64,000 nt of DNA from Hymenobacter gelipurpurascens (GCF_900187375.1 NZ_FYEW01000001.1:1364001-1428000), one strand, 5' to 3'. Positions 54,127 through 63,511 are shown, numbered from the stretch's first letter. The notes: a model not told the origin generated them from the letters alone. Translations and numbers: made by a program.

Positions 54127-55245
54127 ATGACTGAATTGCAACGCTTGCTCCTGGCCTATGACCAGCACCGCGCCGATGCGAGGCCTTGCGCCCTAGCCAC
54201 GGTGGTGGAAGTGCTTGGCTCGGCCTACCGTCGCCCCGGCGCCCGCATGCTCGTCACCGAGGATGGGGAGCTGACTGGGGCCATCAGCGGCGGCTGCCTG
54301 GAGGGCGATGCCCGTCAACGGGCCCGCCAAGCTATTTTTCGAGGCCACCCCGCGCTGGTCACCTATGACACGCGGGACGAAGACGACCCGCGTCACGGCC
54401 TGGGCCCAGGATGTCAGGGTGTGGTAAGAATTCTACTAGAGCCCCTGGACTTTGCGGCTTCGGACAACCCGGTGGAGATACTAAGGGAGTTTGCCCAGCA
54501 CCCCGAGCCGGCGGTGCTGGCCACCGTGTTCGAAACCGATGCGTCGGGACTGCGGGCGGCCGTTGGGCAGCGCCTGTTGCTCTCAGCCGCGGGGGTGGTG
54601 CGGGGTACTGCCCTCCTGGCAGTACCCTTAGCCGAAGCAGCCCGCGTGGCGCTAGCCCAGAGCCGTTCGCAAGTGCTCGACATTGATACCGATGCGGGTC
54701 CGGTGCGGGCGTTGCTGGAAATCCTGACGCCCCCCTTGCGCGTGGTGGTGTACGGAGCCGGCAACGATGCCCAGCCGCTGGTGCGGCTTGGTGCTTCACT
54801 CGGCTGGCACATTACGGTGGTTGATGGCCGCCCCAACTTGGCGACGGCGGCCCGCTTTCCCGAAGCCGCAGCAGTGCAGGTGGTATCCGTGCGCGAGCTG
54901 GAAGTGCAACGACCTGATGCAGATGCTTACCACGTGCTGCTCAGCCACAACTACGCCTACGACCTGGCCGCGCTGCAAACCCTGGTGTTCTTCCCTGCCC
55001 CCTACATTGGCCTGCTGGGCCCGCGCCTCAAAGCCCAACGCCTGCTGGAGGAACTGGGTACGGCACCGGCCGCGGCTGTCGAGGCGTTGCGGGAGCGGTT
55101 GCGCAGCCCCATCGGCCTGGATTTGGGCAGCGAGACCCCCGAAGAAATTGCCCTCTGCATCGTGGCCGAGATTCAGGCGCACCGCAGTGGCCGCCAAGGC
55201 CAGCCGCTGCGTGAGCGGGCCGGCACGGTGCATGAGCCCGCTTAA
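54127..55245 (+). CDS. XdhC/CoxI-family molybdenum-enzyme accessory protein
   Basis: A 372-aa protein. The XdhC N-terminal domain shows GSAYRRPGARMLVTEDG and ISGGCLEGDARQRAR, and the C-terminal Rossmann domain shows VVVYGAGNDAQPLVRLGASL. It ends with the conserved region LRSPIGLDLGSETPEEIALCIVAEI. Known members bind sulfurated molybdenum cofactor and deliver it to xanthine-dehydrogenase-type enzymes. No such enzyme gene is in the window, so its client may lie beyond 64 kb or elsewhere. Confidence 0.88.
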   Translation: MTELQRLLLAYDQHRADARPCALATVVEVLGSAYRRPGARMLVTEDGELTGAISGGCLEGDARQRARQAIFRGHPALVTYDTRDEDDPRHGLGPGCQGVVRILLEPLDFAASDNPVEILREFAQHPEPAVLATVFETDASGLRAAVGQRLLLSAAGVVRGTALLAVPLAEAARVALAQSRSQVLDIDTDAGPVRALLEILTPPLRVVVYGAGNDAQPLVRLGASLGWHITVVDGRPNLATAARFPEAAAVQVVSVRELEVQRPDADAYHVLLSHNYAYDLAALQTLVFFPAPYIGLLGPRLKAQRLLEELGTAPAAAVEALRERLRSPIGLDLGSETPEEIALCIVAEIQAHRSGRQGQPLRERAGTVHEPA

Positions 55246-55305
55246 CTTTTCACTTCTCTTTTACCCGGAAGCGCACAGGTTGCGCTTCGCTAATCTCTCT
55301 TTCCC

Positions 55306-56049
55306 ATGGATAACATCACAGGAAAAGTCGTCGTCATCACCGGCGCCAGCAGCGGCCTGGGTGAAGCCTCCGCCCGCTTACTCGCCAAGGAAGGCGCCAA
55401 AGTGGTGCTCGGCGCCCGGCGCGTGGAGCGCATAGAGGCCCTGGCCCAGGAAATAACGCAGAACGGTGGCCAGGCCCTGGCCGTGGAGACGGACGTTACC
55501 AACCACCAGCAAGTGCAACGCCTAGTGGACGCCGCCGTGCAGCAGTTCGGGCGCGTCGACGTCATCATCAACAACGCCGGCCTGATGCCGCAGTCGCTGC
55601 TGGAGCGCCGCAAGATTGAGGACTGGGACCGGATGATTGACGTCAACATCAAGGGTGTGCTGTACGGCATTGCTGCCGTGCTGCCTTACATGCAGGCGCA
55701 GAAGTCCGGGCACGTCATCAACGTATCTTCGGTGGCCGGGCACCGGGTAGGCCCCGCCGGAGCCGTTTATTCGGCTACCAAGCACGCCGTGCGGGTTATT
55801 TCCGAAGGCCTGCGCCAGGAAGTGAAGCCCTATAACATCCGCACGACCATCATCTCGCCCGGTGCCGTCGACACGGAACTGCCCAGCAGCGCCACCGAGC
55901 CGGACATGCAGGAGAACTTCAAGAAGTTCTATGAGGAGTTTGCCATTCCCGCCGATTCGTTTGCCCGCACCGTGGCCTTCGCCATGAGCCAGCCCGACGA
56001 CGTGGACATCAACGAAATCCTGTTCCGTCCCACCCGTCAGCAGCTCTAA
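55306..56049 (+). CDS. Short-chain dehydrogenase/reductase
   Basis: A 247-aa classical [19 protein letters not shown] near residue 12, GARR after the second strand (NADP preference), [10 protein letters not shown], active-site Ser in [11 protein letters not shown] and YSATKHAV with Tyr and Lys. The wording [22 protein letters not shown] is typical of the YdfG/serine-dehydrogenase-like group. It precedes the first AraC gene by 78 bases and may be its target. Confidence 0.92.
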   Translation: MDNITGKVVVITGASSGLGEASARLLAKEGAKVVLGARRVERIEALAQEITQNGGQALAVETDVTNHQQVQRLVDAAVQQFGRVDVIINNAGLMPQSLLERRKIEDWDRMIDVNIKGVLYGIAAVLPYMQAQKSGHVINVSSVAGHRVGPAGAVYSATKHAVRVISEGLRQEVKPYNIRTTIISPGAVDTELPSSATEPDMQENFKKFYEEFAIPADSFARTVAFAMSQPDDVDINEILFRPTRQQL

Positions 56050-56127
56050 GCCGCCGCTGGCAACGAACGGACCACGTCCCGCGTTGTGCCCTCAAGAAGT
56101 ACTGTTTGAATTCCTTAACTCCGCCGC

Positions 56128-57021
56128 ATGAATAACCTGCTCGTTTCTTCCACTTCCGGTTTTGACACCGTCGACTTGAAGCTGCGCGGCTTTAAGGTGT
56201 ACGAAATCGACACGGCTGTGAGCCCGGTGCCTTCCTATAGCCGCCGCGACTTCTACAAGATTTGTCTGATTACGGGCCGCACCAACATTCACTTCGCGGA
56301 TAAAAGCGTCGAGCTGGACGACACCTTCCTGTTTTTCGGCAACCCGCACATCCCCTACTCCTCGGAAGTGCTGACGCCGCACCAGACTGGTTTCGCCTGC
56401 CTTTTTACCGAGGAGCTGCTGAAGGCCAACGACCGGTCGGAGCCGCTGCAGCAGTCGCCCCTGTTCAAGGTCGACGGCACCCCCATTTTCCAGCTGAACG
56501 AGGAGCAGAAGGAGCGCATCAGCGGCATCTACCGGCAGATGCTGGTCGAGCAGCAGTCGGATTACGTCTACAAGCAGGACCTGATTCGCTCCTATCTGAA
56601 CGTGATTATTCACGAGGCGCTGCGCATGCAGCCGACGGAGAACTTTGTCAAGCACAAGAACGCCTCCTCGCGCATTGCGTCTTTGTTCCTGGATTTGCTG
56701 GAGCGGCAGTTTCCGATTGAGAGCCCCCAGAGCCCGCTGCGCCTCAAGTCCGCGCACGAGTTTGCCGACCAGCTCGCCATCCACGTCAATCACCTCAACC
56801 GGGCGGTGAAGGAAGTAACCGGCAAGCCCACTTCGGCGCACATTGCCGAGCGTATAATCAGCGAGGCCCGGGCCCTGCTGCAGCACACCAGCTGGAGCGT
56901 GGCCGAAATTGCCTACAGCCTGGGCTTTGAATACCCGGCCTATTTTACCAACTACTTCAAGAAGATAACGGGCACAACGCCGAGCGCCGTGCGCGAAAGC
57001 AGTGTCGTTGTGGCGGCTTAG
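56128..57021 (+). CDS. AraC-family transcriptional regulator
   Basis: A 297-aa regulator with an N-terminal sensor domain (SYSRRDFYKICLITGRTNIHF, then TFLFFGNPHIPYSSE) and a C-terminal AraC domain. Two helix-turn-helix units are seen: FADQLAIHVNHLNRAVKEVTGK, then WSVAEIAYSLGFEYPAYFTNYFKKITGTTP. It is a close paralogue of the regulator at 59071, with about half the residues alike, and ends at a strong terminator. It probably controls the cupin and SDR genes around it. Confidence 0.93.
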   Translation: MNNLLVSSTSGFDTVDLKLRGFKVYEIDTAVSPVPSYSRRDFYKICLITGRTNIHFADKSVELDDTFLFFGNPHIPYSSEVLTPHQTGFACLFTEELLKANDRSEPLQQSPLFKVDGTPIFQLNEEQKERISGIYRQMLVEQQSDYVYKQDLIRSYLNVIIHEALRMQPTENFVKHKNASSRIASLFLDLLERQFPIESPQSPLRLKSAHEFADQLAIHVNHLNRAVKEVTGKPTSAHIAERIISEARALLQHTSWSVAEIAYSLGFEYPAYFTNYFKKITGTTPSAVRESSVVVAA

Positions 57022-57040
57022 CGACGCCATTCGGCAGAAC

Positions 57041-57083
57041 AGAGGAGAGCAGGTGACACCAGCGGTGCTGCCTGCTCTCCTCT
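57041..57083 (+). terminator. Terminator of the first AraC gene
   Basis: A 13-bp perfect stem AGAGGAGAGCAGG/CCTGCTCTCCTCT with a smaller hairpin (CACC/GGTG) in its loop, followed by TTT. Confidence 0.88.
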
Positions 57084-57187
57084 TTTGCTTTATTTGAAAA
57101 TCATAATCATCGGTTTGATTCCCATTGCTGGCCGCTCTTTAGCCCCGGTAATTTTGCAGTGTTCTTTCACCAACCACTGTACCGGCC

Positions 57188-57688
57188 ATGCATATTCTAC
57201 TGACCCGACCCCTCCAGGCACTAGGCGTTCTGGCCCTACTGCTTGCCTTAGGGGGCAGTACCCAGGTGGTCCGCAGCAGGGGCCCCCGGCCTGCACAGGG
57301 GCCCATCTTCCCCAAGGGTCAGCGCGGCCCGGCCGCCAATTTCACGGGTACCGTGTGGGTCACCTCCCTGGTGGCGGATGACAGCACCTTCCAGTGCGTG
57401 ACGGGCAACGTCGTCTTTGAGCCCGGCGCCCGCTCCAACTGGCACCGCCATCCGTCCGGGCAGATTCTGCTGGTAACCGATGGTTCTGGATACTATCAGG
57501 AAAAAGGCCAGCCCAAGCGCATCCTGCACAAAGGCGATGTCATCAAGGCACTGCCCGGAGTGGAGCACTGGCACGGGGCCACCCCGAAGCAGGCCCTTAC
57601 CCATGTGGCCATCGTGCCCAATACAGAAAAAGGCGTGGCCGTCTGGCTGCAGCCGGTTACCGACCAAGAATACTACAGCCTTAAGTAA
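57188..57688 (+). CDS. Secreted cupin-domain protein
   Basis: A 166-aa protein with an N-terminal signal (LQALGVLALLLALGGSTQ) and one cupin barrel. Metal-ligand motif 1 is seen as ARSNWHRHPSGQILLVTDG with two His, and motif 2 as PGVEHWHGATPKQALTH. It is similar throughout to the N-terminal cupin of the next gene, so the two arose by duplication. A metal-dependent enzyme or a small-molecule sensor outside the cytoplasm is possible; the substrate is unknown. Confidence 0.85.
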   Translation: MHILLTRPLQALGVLALLLALGGSTQVVRSRGPRPAQGPIFPKGQRGPAANFTGTVWVTSLVADDSTFQCVTGNVVFEPGARSNWHRHPSGQILLVTDGSGYYQEKGQPKRILHKGDVIKALPGVEHWHGATPKQALTHVAIVPNTEKGVAVWLQPVTDQEYYSLK

Positions 57689-57747
57689 GCGCTGAACCTG
57701 AAAACTCCCTGCGCTTGGCTAGCCAAGCCTCTCAACTTAGCACGAGC

Positions 57748-58920
57748 ATGACTTCCATCAACCCCAAGGGCGACCAGCAGCCCGACACCTACTTCACCGG
57801 GACCGTATTTGCCAACCTGGTGGTGACCCCCGCTGATAACCTGAGCAGCGTCATCGGCAAAATGACCTTCGAACCACGCGCCCGCACCAACTGGCACACC
57901 CACTCCGTGGGACAAGTATTAATTGTCACGCAAGGCGTGGGCTACTACCAGGAAACCGGACAGCCTGCGGTAGTCATCCGCGAAGGCGACGTGGTAAAAA
58001 TTGCGCCGGGCATGCTGCACTGGCACGGCGCCTCCCACCACAGCAGCTTGACGCATACGGCCATTGTGCCCAGCGCCCAACCCGATGGCACCACGTGGCT
58101 ACAGCCGGTGACGGAGGAAGAATACGACGCCGCAGTGCCAGCCACCGACTCAATACCGGCACCAGTCCACTTAACCGAGGCTGCCCACCGCAACCATGAA
58201 GCGCTCTGGCCGGAGTATAAGTCGCGGGCCAAGGCCACCGACCCGGAGCTGATTGAGGTGTTCGACAACTTCGCCTTCGATGAGGTCATTAGTCACGACG
58301 AGCTTCCGGTGAAAACCCGGGTGATGGTGATTCTGGCCTCAACTATCGGCTCCCAGGCCTTGTCGGAGTACAAGATGACGATGGACGCGGCGCTGAACGT
58401 GGGCGTCACCCCCGTTGAAATCAAGGAAATTCTCTACCAGTCGGTGCCCTACGTGGGCATCTCCAAAGTGCTGGATTTCATCTACGCCACGAACCAGAAG
58501 TTCACCCAGCGAGGCATCAACCTGCCGCTGGCGGGCCGGCAGTCGACCACCACGCGCGAAACCCGCTACGACGCCGGCTTTGCCGTGCAAAAGCAAATTG
58601 TGGGTGCCCGCCTGGACGAGCTGTACGCGCAGTCACCCGAGGACCTGCTGCACATTCAGCGCTACCTCTCGGCCAACTGCTTTGGGGACTTCTACACCCG
58701 TCAAGGCCTCGACCTGAAGATGCGGGAGTTGGTGACCCTCTCCTACCTCGTGGCCCTAGGCGGCACCGATGCGCAAATCAAAGGGCACGTTACGGGCAAC
58801 GTCAACGTGGGCAACGACCGGCAAACCCTCATCAACGTGCTCACCCAGCTGCTGCCCTACGTGGGCTACCCGCGCACGCTCAATGCCATTGCCTGCCTGA
58901 ACGGAATCCTACCGGCGTAG
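57748..58920 (+). CDS. Cupin fused to two carboxymuconolactone-decarboxylase-like domains
   Basis: A 390-aa cytoplasmic protein. Residues about 1-125 are a cupin (ARTNWHTHSVGQVLIVTQG, MLHWHGASHHSSLTH). Two AhpD/CMD-type helical domains follow: about 160-260 (RVMVILASTIGSQALSEYKM, VGVTPVEIKEILYQSVPYVG) and about 285-385 (MRELVTLSYLVALGGTDAQIKGH, LINVLTQLLPYVGYPRTLNA). The CxxC of AhpD peroxidases is not seen, so peroxidase activity is unlikely; a lactone or dehydratase-type function is open. The start ATG at 57748 is used; the longer frame begins with a TTG. Confidence 0.88.
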   Translation: MTSINPKGDQQPDTYFTGTVFANLVVTPADNLSSVIGKMTFEPRARTNWHTHSVGQVLIVTQGVGYYQETGQPAVVIREGDVVKIAPGMLHWHGASHHSSLTHTAIVPSAQPDGTTWLQPVTEEEYDAAVPATDSIPAPVHLTEAAHRNHEALWPEYKSRAKATDPELIEVFDNFAFDEVISHDELPVKTRVMVILASTIGSQALSEYKMTMDAALNVGVTPVEIKEILYQSVPYVGISKVLDFIYATNQKFTQRGINLPLAGRQSTTTRETRYDAGFAVQKQIVGARLDELYAQSPEDLLHIQRYLSANCFGDFYTRQGLDLKMRELVTLSYLVALGGTDAQIKGHVTGNVNVGNDRQTLINVLTQLLPYVGYPRTLNAIACLNGILPA

Positions 58921-59058
58921 CCGGCTCTTCCTACGGGCACCGGGGGCTCTTAAAAGCAGCGGTTGTAGTGGGAGTAGCCCCGGCTAGCAGCTAAGGGGTG
59001 CGGGCTGTCTGGCCTTGCAGTGGCAGACGGTTGCCCGTTGTTTGATTTATGTACTGTA

Positions 59059-59066
59059 TACCTTTG
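59059..59066 (+). promoter_or_regulatory. -7 element TACCTTTG of the second AraC gene
   Basis: TACCTTTG ends four bases before the ATG at 59071, with a TTG 18 bases upstream (GTTGTTTG). The layout, with almost no leader, is the same as at 43105-43117. Confidence 0.6.
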
Positions 59067-59070
59067 CGCT

Positions 59071-59979
59071 ATGCAAGCCAGCGAAACCATCGACCAGTTT
59101 TATCAGCAGCAAGGAAGCTCGGCAGCTGACCCCGCCCAGCATGTGACGACGGCCACGGGCCACTTCAATGTCTACAACCGCGAGCATTTCTGCAACCGGC
59201 GCATGAGCTACAACCGGCGGGATTTCTACAAGATTGCCCTGATGACGGGCACGGGGCGCTTGCACTACGCGACGCGCGGCGTGCTGCTGGACCGGCCGGC
59301 GCTGGTGTTTTCCAACCCCAACGTGCCGTACGCGTGGGAGCCGATTTCGGAGGACCAGGGCGGCTACTTCTGCTTGTTTACCGAGGACTTTATGACCCAC
59401 GACCGGTCGGCCAGCCTACAAGAGTCCCCCCTATTCAAGTTCAGCAGCGACCCGGTGTACTTCGTCAATGAAGAACAGCAGGAGACGATTAGCTACCTGT
59501 TTCGCAAAATGCTGCAGGAGATGGAATCGGGCTACCTCTACAAGCAGGACCTGCAGCGCACCTACGTGAGCCTGCTCATCCACGAGGCGCTGAAGATGCA
59601 GCCACAGACCACTTACTTCCAGCACCCGAACGCGGCCTCGCGCATCGTGGCGCTGTTTCTGGAGTTGCTGGAGCGGCAATTCCCCATCGACGCGCCCGAC
59701 CACGGCCTGAAGCTACGCACGCCCGGCGACTTCGCCGACCGGCTCGCCGTCCACGTCAACCACCTGAACCGCGCCGTGCGCGAGCTGACTGGCAAGACGA
59801 CCGGGACTCATATCGCCGAGCGCATTGTGGTCGAATCCAAGGCCCTGCTGCTGCATACCACCTGGAGCACCGCCGAAATTGCCTACGGCCTCGGGTTCGA
59901 GTACCCGACCAATTTCAACACCTTTTACAAGAAGCACACCGGCAGCACGCCTTCGGCCCTGCGGGCCCTGCGCAGCTAG
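59071..59979 (+). CDS. AraC-family transcriptional regulator
   Basis: A 302-aa paralogue of the regulator at 56128. Sensor domain: SYNRRDFYKIALMTGTGRL and ALVFSNPNVPYAWE. DNA-binding domain: FADRLAVHVNHLNRAVRELTGK and WSTAEIAYGLGFEYPTNFNTFYKKHTGSTPSA. It starts at MQASETIDQFY, fixed by the promoter. It follows the cupin/CMD fusion and precedes the second CMD gene, so the two regulators bracket the cupin genes. Confidence 0.93.
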   Translation: MQASETIDQFYQQQGSSAADPAQHVTTATGHFNVYNREHFCNRRMSYNRRDFYKIALMTGTGRLHYATRGVLLDRPALVFSNPNVPYAWEPISEDQGGYFCLFTEDFMTHDRSASLQESPLFKFSSDPVYFVNEEQQETISYLFRKMLQEMESGYLYKQDLQRTYVSLLIHEALKMQPQTTYFQHPNAASRIVALFLELLERQFPIDAPDHGLKLRTPGDFADRLAVHVNHLNRAVRELTGKTTGTHIAERIVVESKALLLHTTWSTAEIAYGLGFEYPTNFNTFYKKHTGSTPSALRALRS

Positions 59980-60071
59980 GAAGCGGCACCCTCAAGGGGG
60001 TGAACACCGCTGATTGTTTGAAATGAATACTGATTGGATTGATTTGAGTTAGCCCTGGCGGGGCTGGTTGA

Positions 60072-60082
60072 GGGACCTTTGT
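60072..60082 (+). promoter_or_regulatory. GGGACCTTTGT promoter-like box
   Basis: The second copy of the 11-base word, about 95 bases before the ATG at 60175. The distance to the start codon is nearly the same as in the copy at 52264. Confidence 0.45.
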
Positions 60083-60174
60083 CTTACTCAATCAAGCACG
60101 CTAAAGCGCCTGCTGGATGCCCCGGATTTTCCCCGGCCTGCCCCAGCGACGCCCGGCTCTAATCACCCACAGTC

Positions 60175-60819
60175 ATGTTAACTCCTAAACAAGAGAAGCT
60201 CGCCAGCATCGCTTCCTATACCGCCGTCAGTGATGTAGCCAACCTGGCTCAGGAGCTGACCGCTGGCCTGGAAGCCGGGTTGACCATCAACGAAATCAAG
60301 GAGGTGTTTACCCAGCTCTGCGCCTACTGCGGGTTTCCGCGGGGCCTGCGCGGCATCGACACCTTCATGGACGTGTTGCTCGAACGCCAAGCCCGGGGCA
60401 TCCAGGACGTAGCCGGCCGGGAGCCCTCCCCGGTAACCGACACCCGCAGCTATTACGACCGCGGAGAAGCCGTGCAGATGGCCGTCACGGGCTGGAGCAA
60501 AGAGAAATTACGCGCCGGGGCCATGGGGTTCATCCCCAAGATTGACGTGCAGCTCAAGCACTACATTTTCGCGGACATCTACGACAGCGACGTGCTTTCC
60601 TACTCCGACCGGGAGATTGCCACCGTAGCCGCGCAGCTGTCCATGGACGGCATCGAGCCGCAGATTCAGGCCCACATCAACGCGGCCTTCCAGGTCGGGC
60701 TCAATGAGGCCCAGGTCCGCCACATCATCGCCATCATCGAACGTGAATTCGGCCCCGCCAAAGGGGACCGGGGCAGAGCCCTGCTGGCCAATGTACTGGC
60801 TGCCCGCACCACCAAATAA
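60175..60819 (+). CDS. Carboxymuconolactone decarboxylase-family protein
   Basis: A 214-aa protein with two CMD-type helical repeats: residues about 10-85 (LTINEIKEVFTQLCAYCGFPRGL) and about 110-205 (YSDREIATVAAQLSMDGIEP, VGLNEAQVRHIIAIIER). The first repeat has a CxxC (Cys-Ala-Tyr-Cys), as in AhpD-like thiol peroxidase partners, although in AhpD it lies at a different place in the fold. It leads the operon-like run CMD - SDR - SDR. Confidence 0.88.
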   Translation: MLTPKQEKLASIASYTAVSDVANLAQELTAGLEAGLTINEIKEVFTQLCAYCGFPRGLRGIDTFMDVLLERQARGIQDVAGREPSPVTDTRSYYDRGEAVQMAVTGWSKEKLRAGAMGFIPKIDVQLKHYIFADIYDSDVLSYSDREIATVAAQLSMDGIEPQIQAHINAAFQVGLNEAQVRHIIAIIEREFGPAKGDRGRALLANVLAARTTK

Positions 60820-60843
60820 CCAACCTTTTAGAACACGAAGCTC

Positions 60844-61689
60844 ATGAATACCAACCAAAAAGTATGGTTTATTACCGGCGGTAATAAAGGCCTGGGCGCT
60901 GCCATGGTGCAGGAAGCCCTGAACAACGGCTACCAGGTAGTGGCGACGGCCCGCAGCGTGGAAAGCGCCGAAAAGACGTTGGGCACCCACCCGAACCTGC
61001 TCATCCTCCGACTCGACATCACCAACGACCAGCAGGTGCAGGAAGCCGTCGCGGCCGCCGTTGCGCGCTTCGGCCAAATCGATGTGCTGGTCAACAACGC
61101 GGGTTACGGGCTGCTGGGCTATTTCGAGGAAATGTCGGCCGACAGCATTCGCCAGCAAATCGAAACCAACGTGTTCGGCACCATGAACATCACCCGCGCC
61201 ATTCTTCCGGTGATGCGGGCCCAAGGCGCGGGGTTCGTGGTAGTGGTCAGCTCCACCTCGGGCATCAAATCCGTGCCCGGGGGCTCGGTGTACAGCGCCT
61301 CCAAATTTGCCTTAGAGGGCTGGGCGGAAGGCATGAACATCGACATGAAGCAGTTTGGTATCCGCTTCATGCTGCTGGAGCCCGGCGCGTTCCGCACGGA
61401 CTTCGCCAATGCCGATGCCTCCATGCAGCTGCCGGACCTGCAGGTAGCGGCTTACGACGAGGCCCGCACGAACCTGGAGAAAATCTTTACGGGCATGAAC
61501 GGCAACCAGGCCGGCAACCCGGCCAAACTGGCCAAAGGCCTGGTCAAGGTCGTGAACTCGGAAAACCCGCCCGTACGCCTGCTCATCAGCAAAGGAGCCA
61601 TCCCGGCGGTGGCCGCCTACTACAAAACCCGCATCGCGGAATTCGAGCAGTGGCAGGACGTATCGGCTGAGAGCGACTTCGAAGACTAA
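60844..61689 (+). CDS. Short-chain dehydrogenase/reductase
   Basis: A 281-aa SDR: TGGNKGLGAAMVQEAL, ATARS (NADP preference), LDITNDQQV, NNAGYGLLGYFEE, VVSSTSGIKSVPGGSVYSASKFALEGWAEGM with active-site Ser, Tyr and Lys. Its pattern fits the group of SDRs similar to retinol or 3-keto-steroid reductases. It lies 24 bases after the CMD gene. Confidence 0.92.
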   Translation: MNTNQKVWFITGGNKGLGAAMVQEALNNGYQVVATARSVESAEKTLGTHPNLLILRLDITNDQQVQEAVAAAVARFGQIDVLVNNAGYGLLGYFEEMSADSIRQQIETNVFGTMNITRAILPVMRAQGAGFVVVVSSTSGIKSVPGGSVYSASKFALEGWAEGMNIDMKQFGIRFMLLEPGAFRTDFANADASMQLPDLQVAAYDEARTNLEKIFTGMNGNQAGNPAKLAKGLVKVVNSENPPVRLLISKGAIPAVAAYYKTRIAEFEQWQDVSAESDFED

Positions 61690-61802
61690 GCAACCGGTAG
61701 CCGCGGCACCGCAAGCCGCGCATCGTCTGACCACGGGGTAACTAAAAGGATAGGCTAACCCCCTGGTGGACCATTCACCCTGAATTCCAACAAACAGAAA
61801 TC

Positions 61803-62579
61803 ATGTCATCACAAGCAGTAAAAGGTAAAGTAGCATTGGTAACCGGCGGCGGTACCGGCATTGGTTTTGGCGCCGCCCGGCGCTTGGCCGAAGAAGGCGC
61901 CATTGTGTACATCACGGGCCGGCGGCTCGACGTGCTGCAGGAAGCCGCCGCCAAGATTGGCGACACGGTTCATGCCGTGCAGGCCGACGTCTCCAAGAAC
62001 GAGGACATGCTCCGCGTGGCCTCGTTCATCCAAGCCGAGCAAGGCAAGCTGGACATCATTTTCTCCAACGCCGGCTACTACAAAGTGAGCCGCCTGGGGG
62101 AAATCACCGAAGAGTTCTTCGACCAGATGTACAACACGAACGTGAAGGGCAACCTGTTCACGGTGCAGGCCATGCTGCCGCTGATGGGCGAAGGCAGTTC
62201 CATTATCCTGACGTCCTCCATGACGGCCTTCATCGGCCTGCCCGACTACACCTCCTACGCCGCCACGAAAGGCGCTATCATCGCCATGGCCAAGTGCTGG
62301 GCCACGGACCTGAAGGCGCGCAAAATCCGCGTGAATGTCATCAGCCCCGGCCTGGTGCCGACCGAAGGCTACGAGGACGTTCAGGGCCTGAGCCCCGAGC
62401 AGGTGAAAGATTTCTCCGACCGCATCGCGGCCGCTGAGATTCCCGTGGGCCGCGTGGGTACGGCGGAAGACATTGGCAACGCCGTAGTCTTTCTCGGCTC
62501 CGACGCCAGCGGCTTCATCAATGCCGTAAACCTGGTCGTGGACGGCGGTCAAACCCAGGTTTACGCCGGCAAGCTCTAA
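61803..62579 (+). CDS. Short-chain dehydrogenase/reductase
   Basis: A 258-aa classical SDR: TGGGTGIGFGAARRLAEEG, ITGRR (NADP preference), SNAGYYKVSRLGEI, ILTSSMTAFIGLPDYTSYAATKGAI with active-site Ser, Tyr and Lys, and the C-terminal ASGFINAVNLVVDGGQTQV. It lies 113 bases behind the previous SDR. The following 290 bases up to the Crp-like gene hold nothing that was recognised. Confidence 0.92.
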   Translation: MSSQAVKGKVALVTGGGTGIGFGAARRLAEEGAIVYITGRRLDVLQEAAAKIGDTVHAVQADVSKNEDMLRVASFIQAEQGKLDIIFSNAGYYKVSRLGEITEEFFDQMYNTNVKGNLFTVQAMLPLMGEGSSIILTSSMTAFIGLPDYTSYAATKGAIIAMAKCWATDLKARKIRVNVISPGLVPTEGYEDVQGLSPEQVKDFSDRIAAAEIPVGRVGTAEDIGNAVVFLGSDASGFINAVNLVVDGGQTQVYAGKL

Positions 62580-62867
62580 GCCGGTGCTATTACACCTCCG
62601 GCATAGCCTGGCGGGTGTAGGCTGCTGGCCGGTGGGCCCCGGTGCGACCTCCGAAGCGTTCAGGTGGCGGTTTCGGTCGGGGGATTGCCTGACGGAATGC
62701 GGCAACGGCCACGACCGTGATGCCAACATGCCCAAACTTTAACAAGCAGCTGGCATCTCAACCCAGCAAGGGCGTAATTTGGTAGCCGAGGCAACCGTCA
62801 CTTGGCAGCAGGTGGTTACCAGCCCACCAACTGCCCGGTTGTCAAGCTCCACATACCACTACCCCGC

Positions 62868-63458
62868 ATGGAGGTTGCCCAATTCCACCAGCACATCCTA
62901 CGACAACTACCGGCGATGAGCGCCGACGAACTAGTCGAGCTCACGGCCGCCTTTACGCTCCGCAAAGTCAAGAAACGTCAGTTTATCGTGCAGCCGGGAT
63001 TCACGGCGGACCATCGCATCTACGTGGTGCAGGGAGCCTTTAGGGCCTACGTCATCGACCCAGCCGGGGTGGAACACACCATCCAGTTTGCCGTGGAGGA
63101 TTGGTGGATAACCGACGTTAATAGCTACCTCTTTCGGACGCCGGCCCAGATGTTTATCGAGGCGCTCGAAGACAGCACCATCTTCGAAGTCGAGTACGCC
63201 ACTGAGCAGCGCCTCCTGCAATCCAACCGCCGCTTCGAAACGCTCTTCCGGCTCCAGGCCGAGCGGGCCGCTGCCTACCATCAGCGCCGGCTTATCTCGG
63301 CCCTGACCCGCACAGCCGAAGAGCGCTACGAAGAGTTTTTGGCGAAGTATCCGGCCGTGGTGCAACGGCTCCCGCAGTACGTCATTGCCTCTTACCTGGG
63401 TATGACCAAGGGCTTCCTTTCCCGAATTCGAAAGCACGGCGGAGCGAGAAAAGCATAA
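62868..63458 (+). CDS. Crp/Fnr-family transcriptional regulator
   Basis: A 196-aa regulator: cyclic-nucleotide-binding-like barrel (LRKVKKRQFIVQPGFTADHRIYVVQGAFRAYV, then QFAVEDWWITD) and a C-terminal winged helix (LPQYVIASYLGMTKGFLSRIRK). The phosphate-binding cassette of true cAMP receptors is not evident, as in most Bacteroidota members. The frame is open upstream to 62802, but the barrel begins right after MEVAQFHQHILRQLP, so 62868 is used. It likely controls the adjacent genes. Confidence 0.9.
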   Translation: MEVAQFHQHILRQLPAMSADELVELTAAFTLRKVKKRQFIVQPGFTADHRIYVVQGAFRAYVIDPAGVEHTIQFAVEDWWITDVNSYLFRTPAQMFIEALEDSTIFEVEYATEQRLLQSNRRFETLFRLQAERAAAYHQRRLISALTRTAEERYEEFLAKYPAVVQRLPQYVIASYLGMTKGFLSRIRKHGGARKA

Positions 63459-63511
63459 CCCGGCTCCCCAGCGTTTTGTGCACTAGTGCAACCGCTAGGC
63501 ATTTGCTGAAC

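Noticed and set aside
56092..57030. 312-codon minus-strand frame over the AraC gene
   Set aside because: Shadow of the AraC gene; its sequence has no domain, while the plus strand has a clear helix-turn-helix pair.
61809..62735. 308-codon minus-strand frame over the third plus-strand classical SDR
   Set aside because: Antisense to a complete SDR with all active-site residues.
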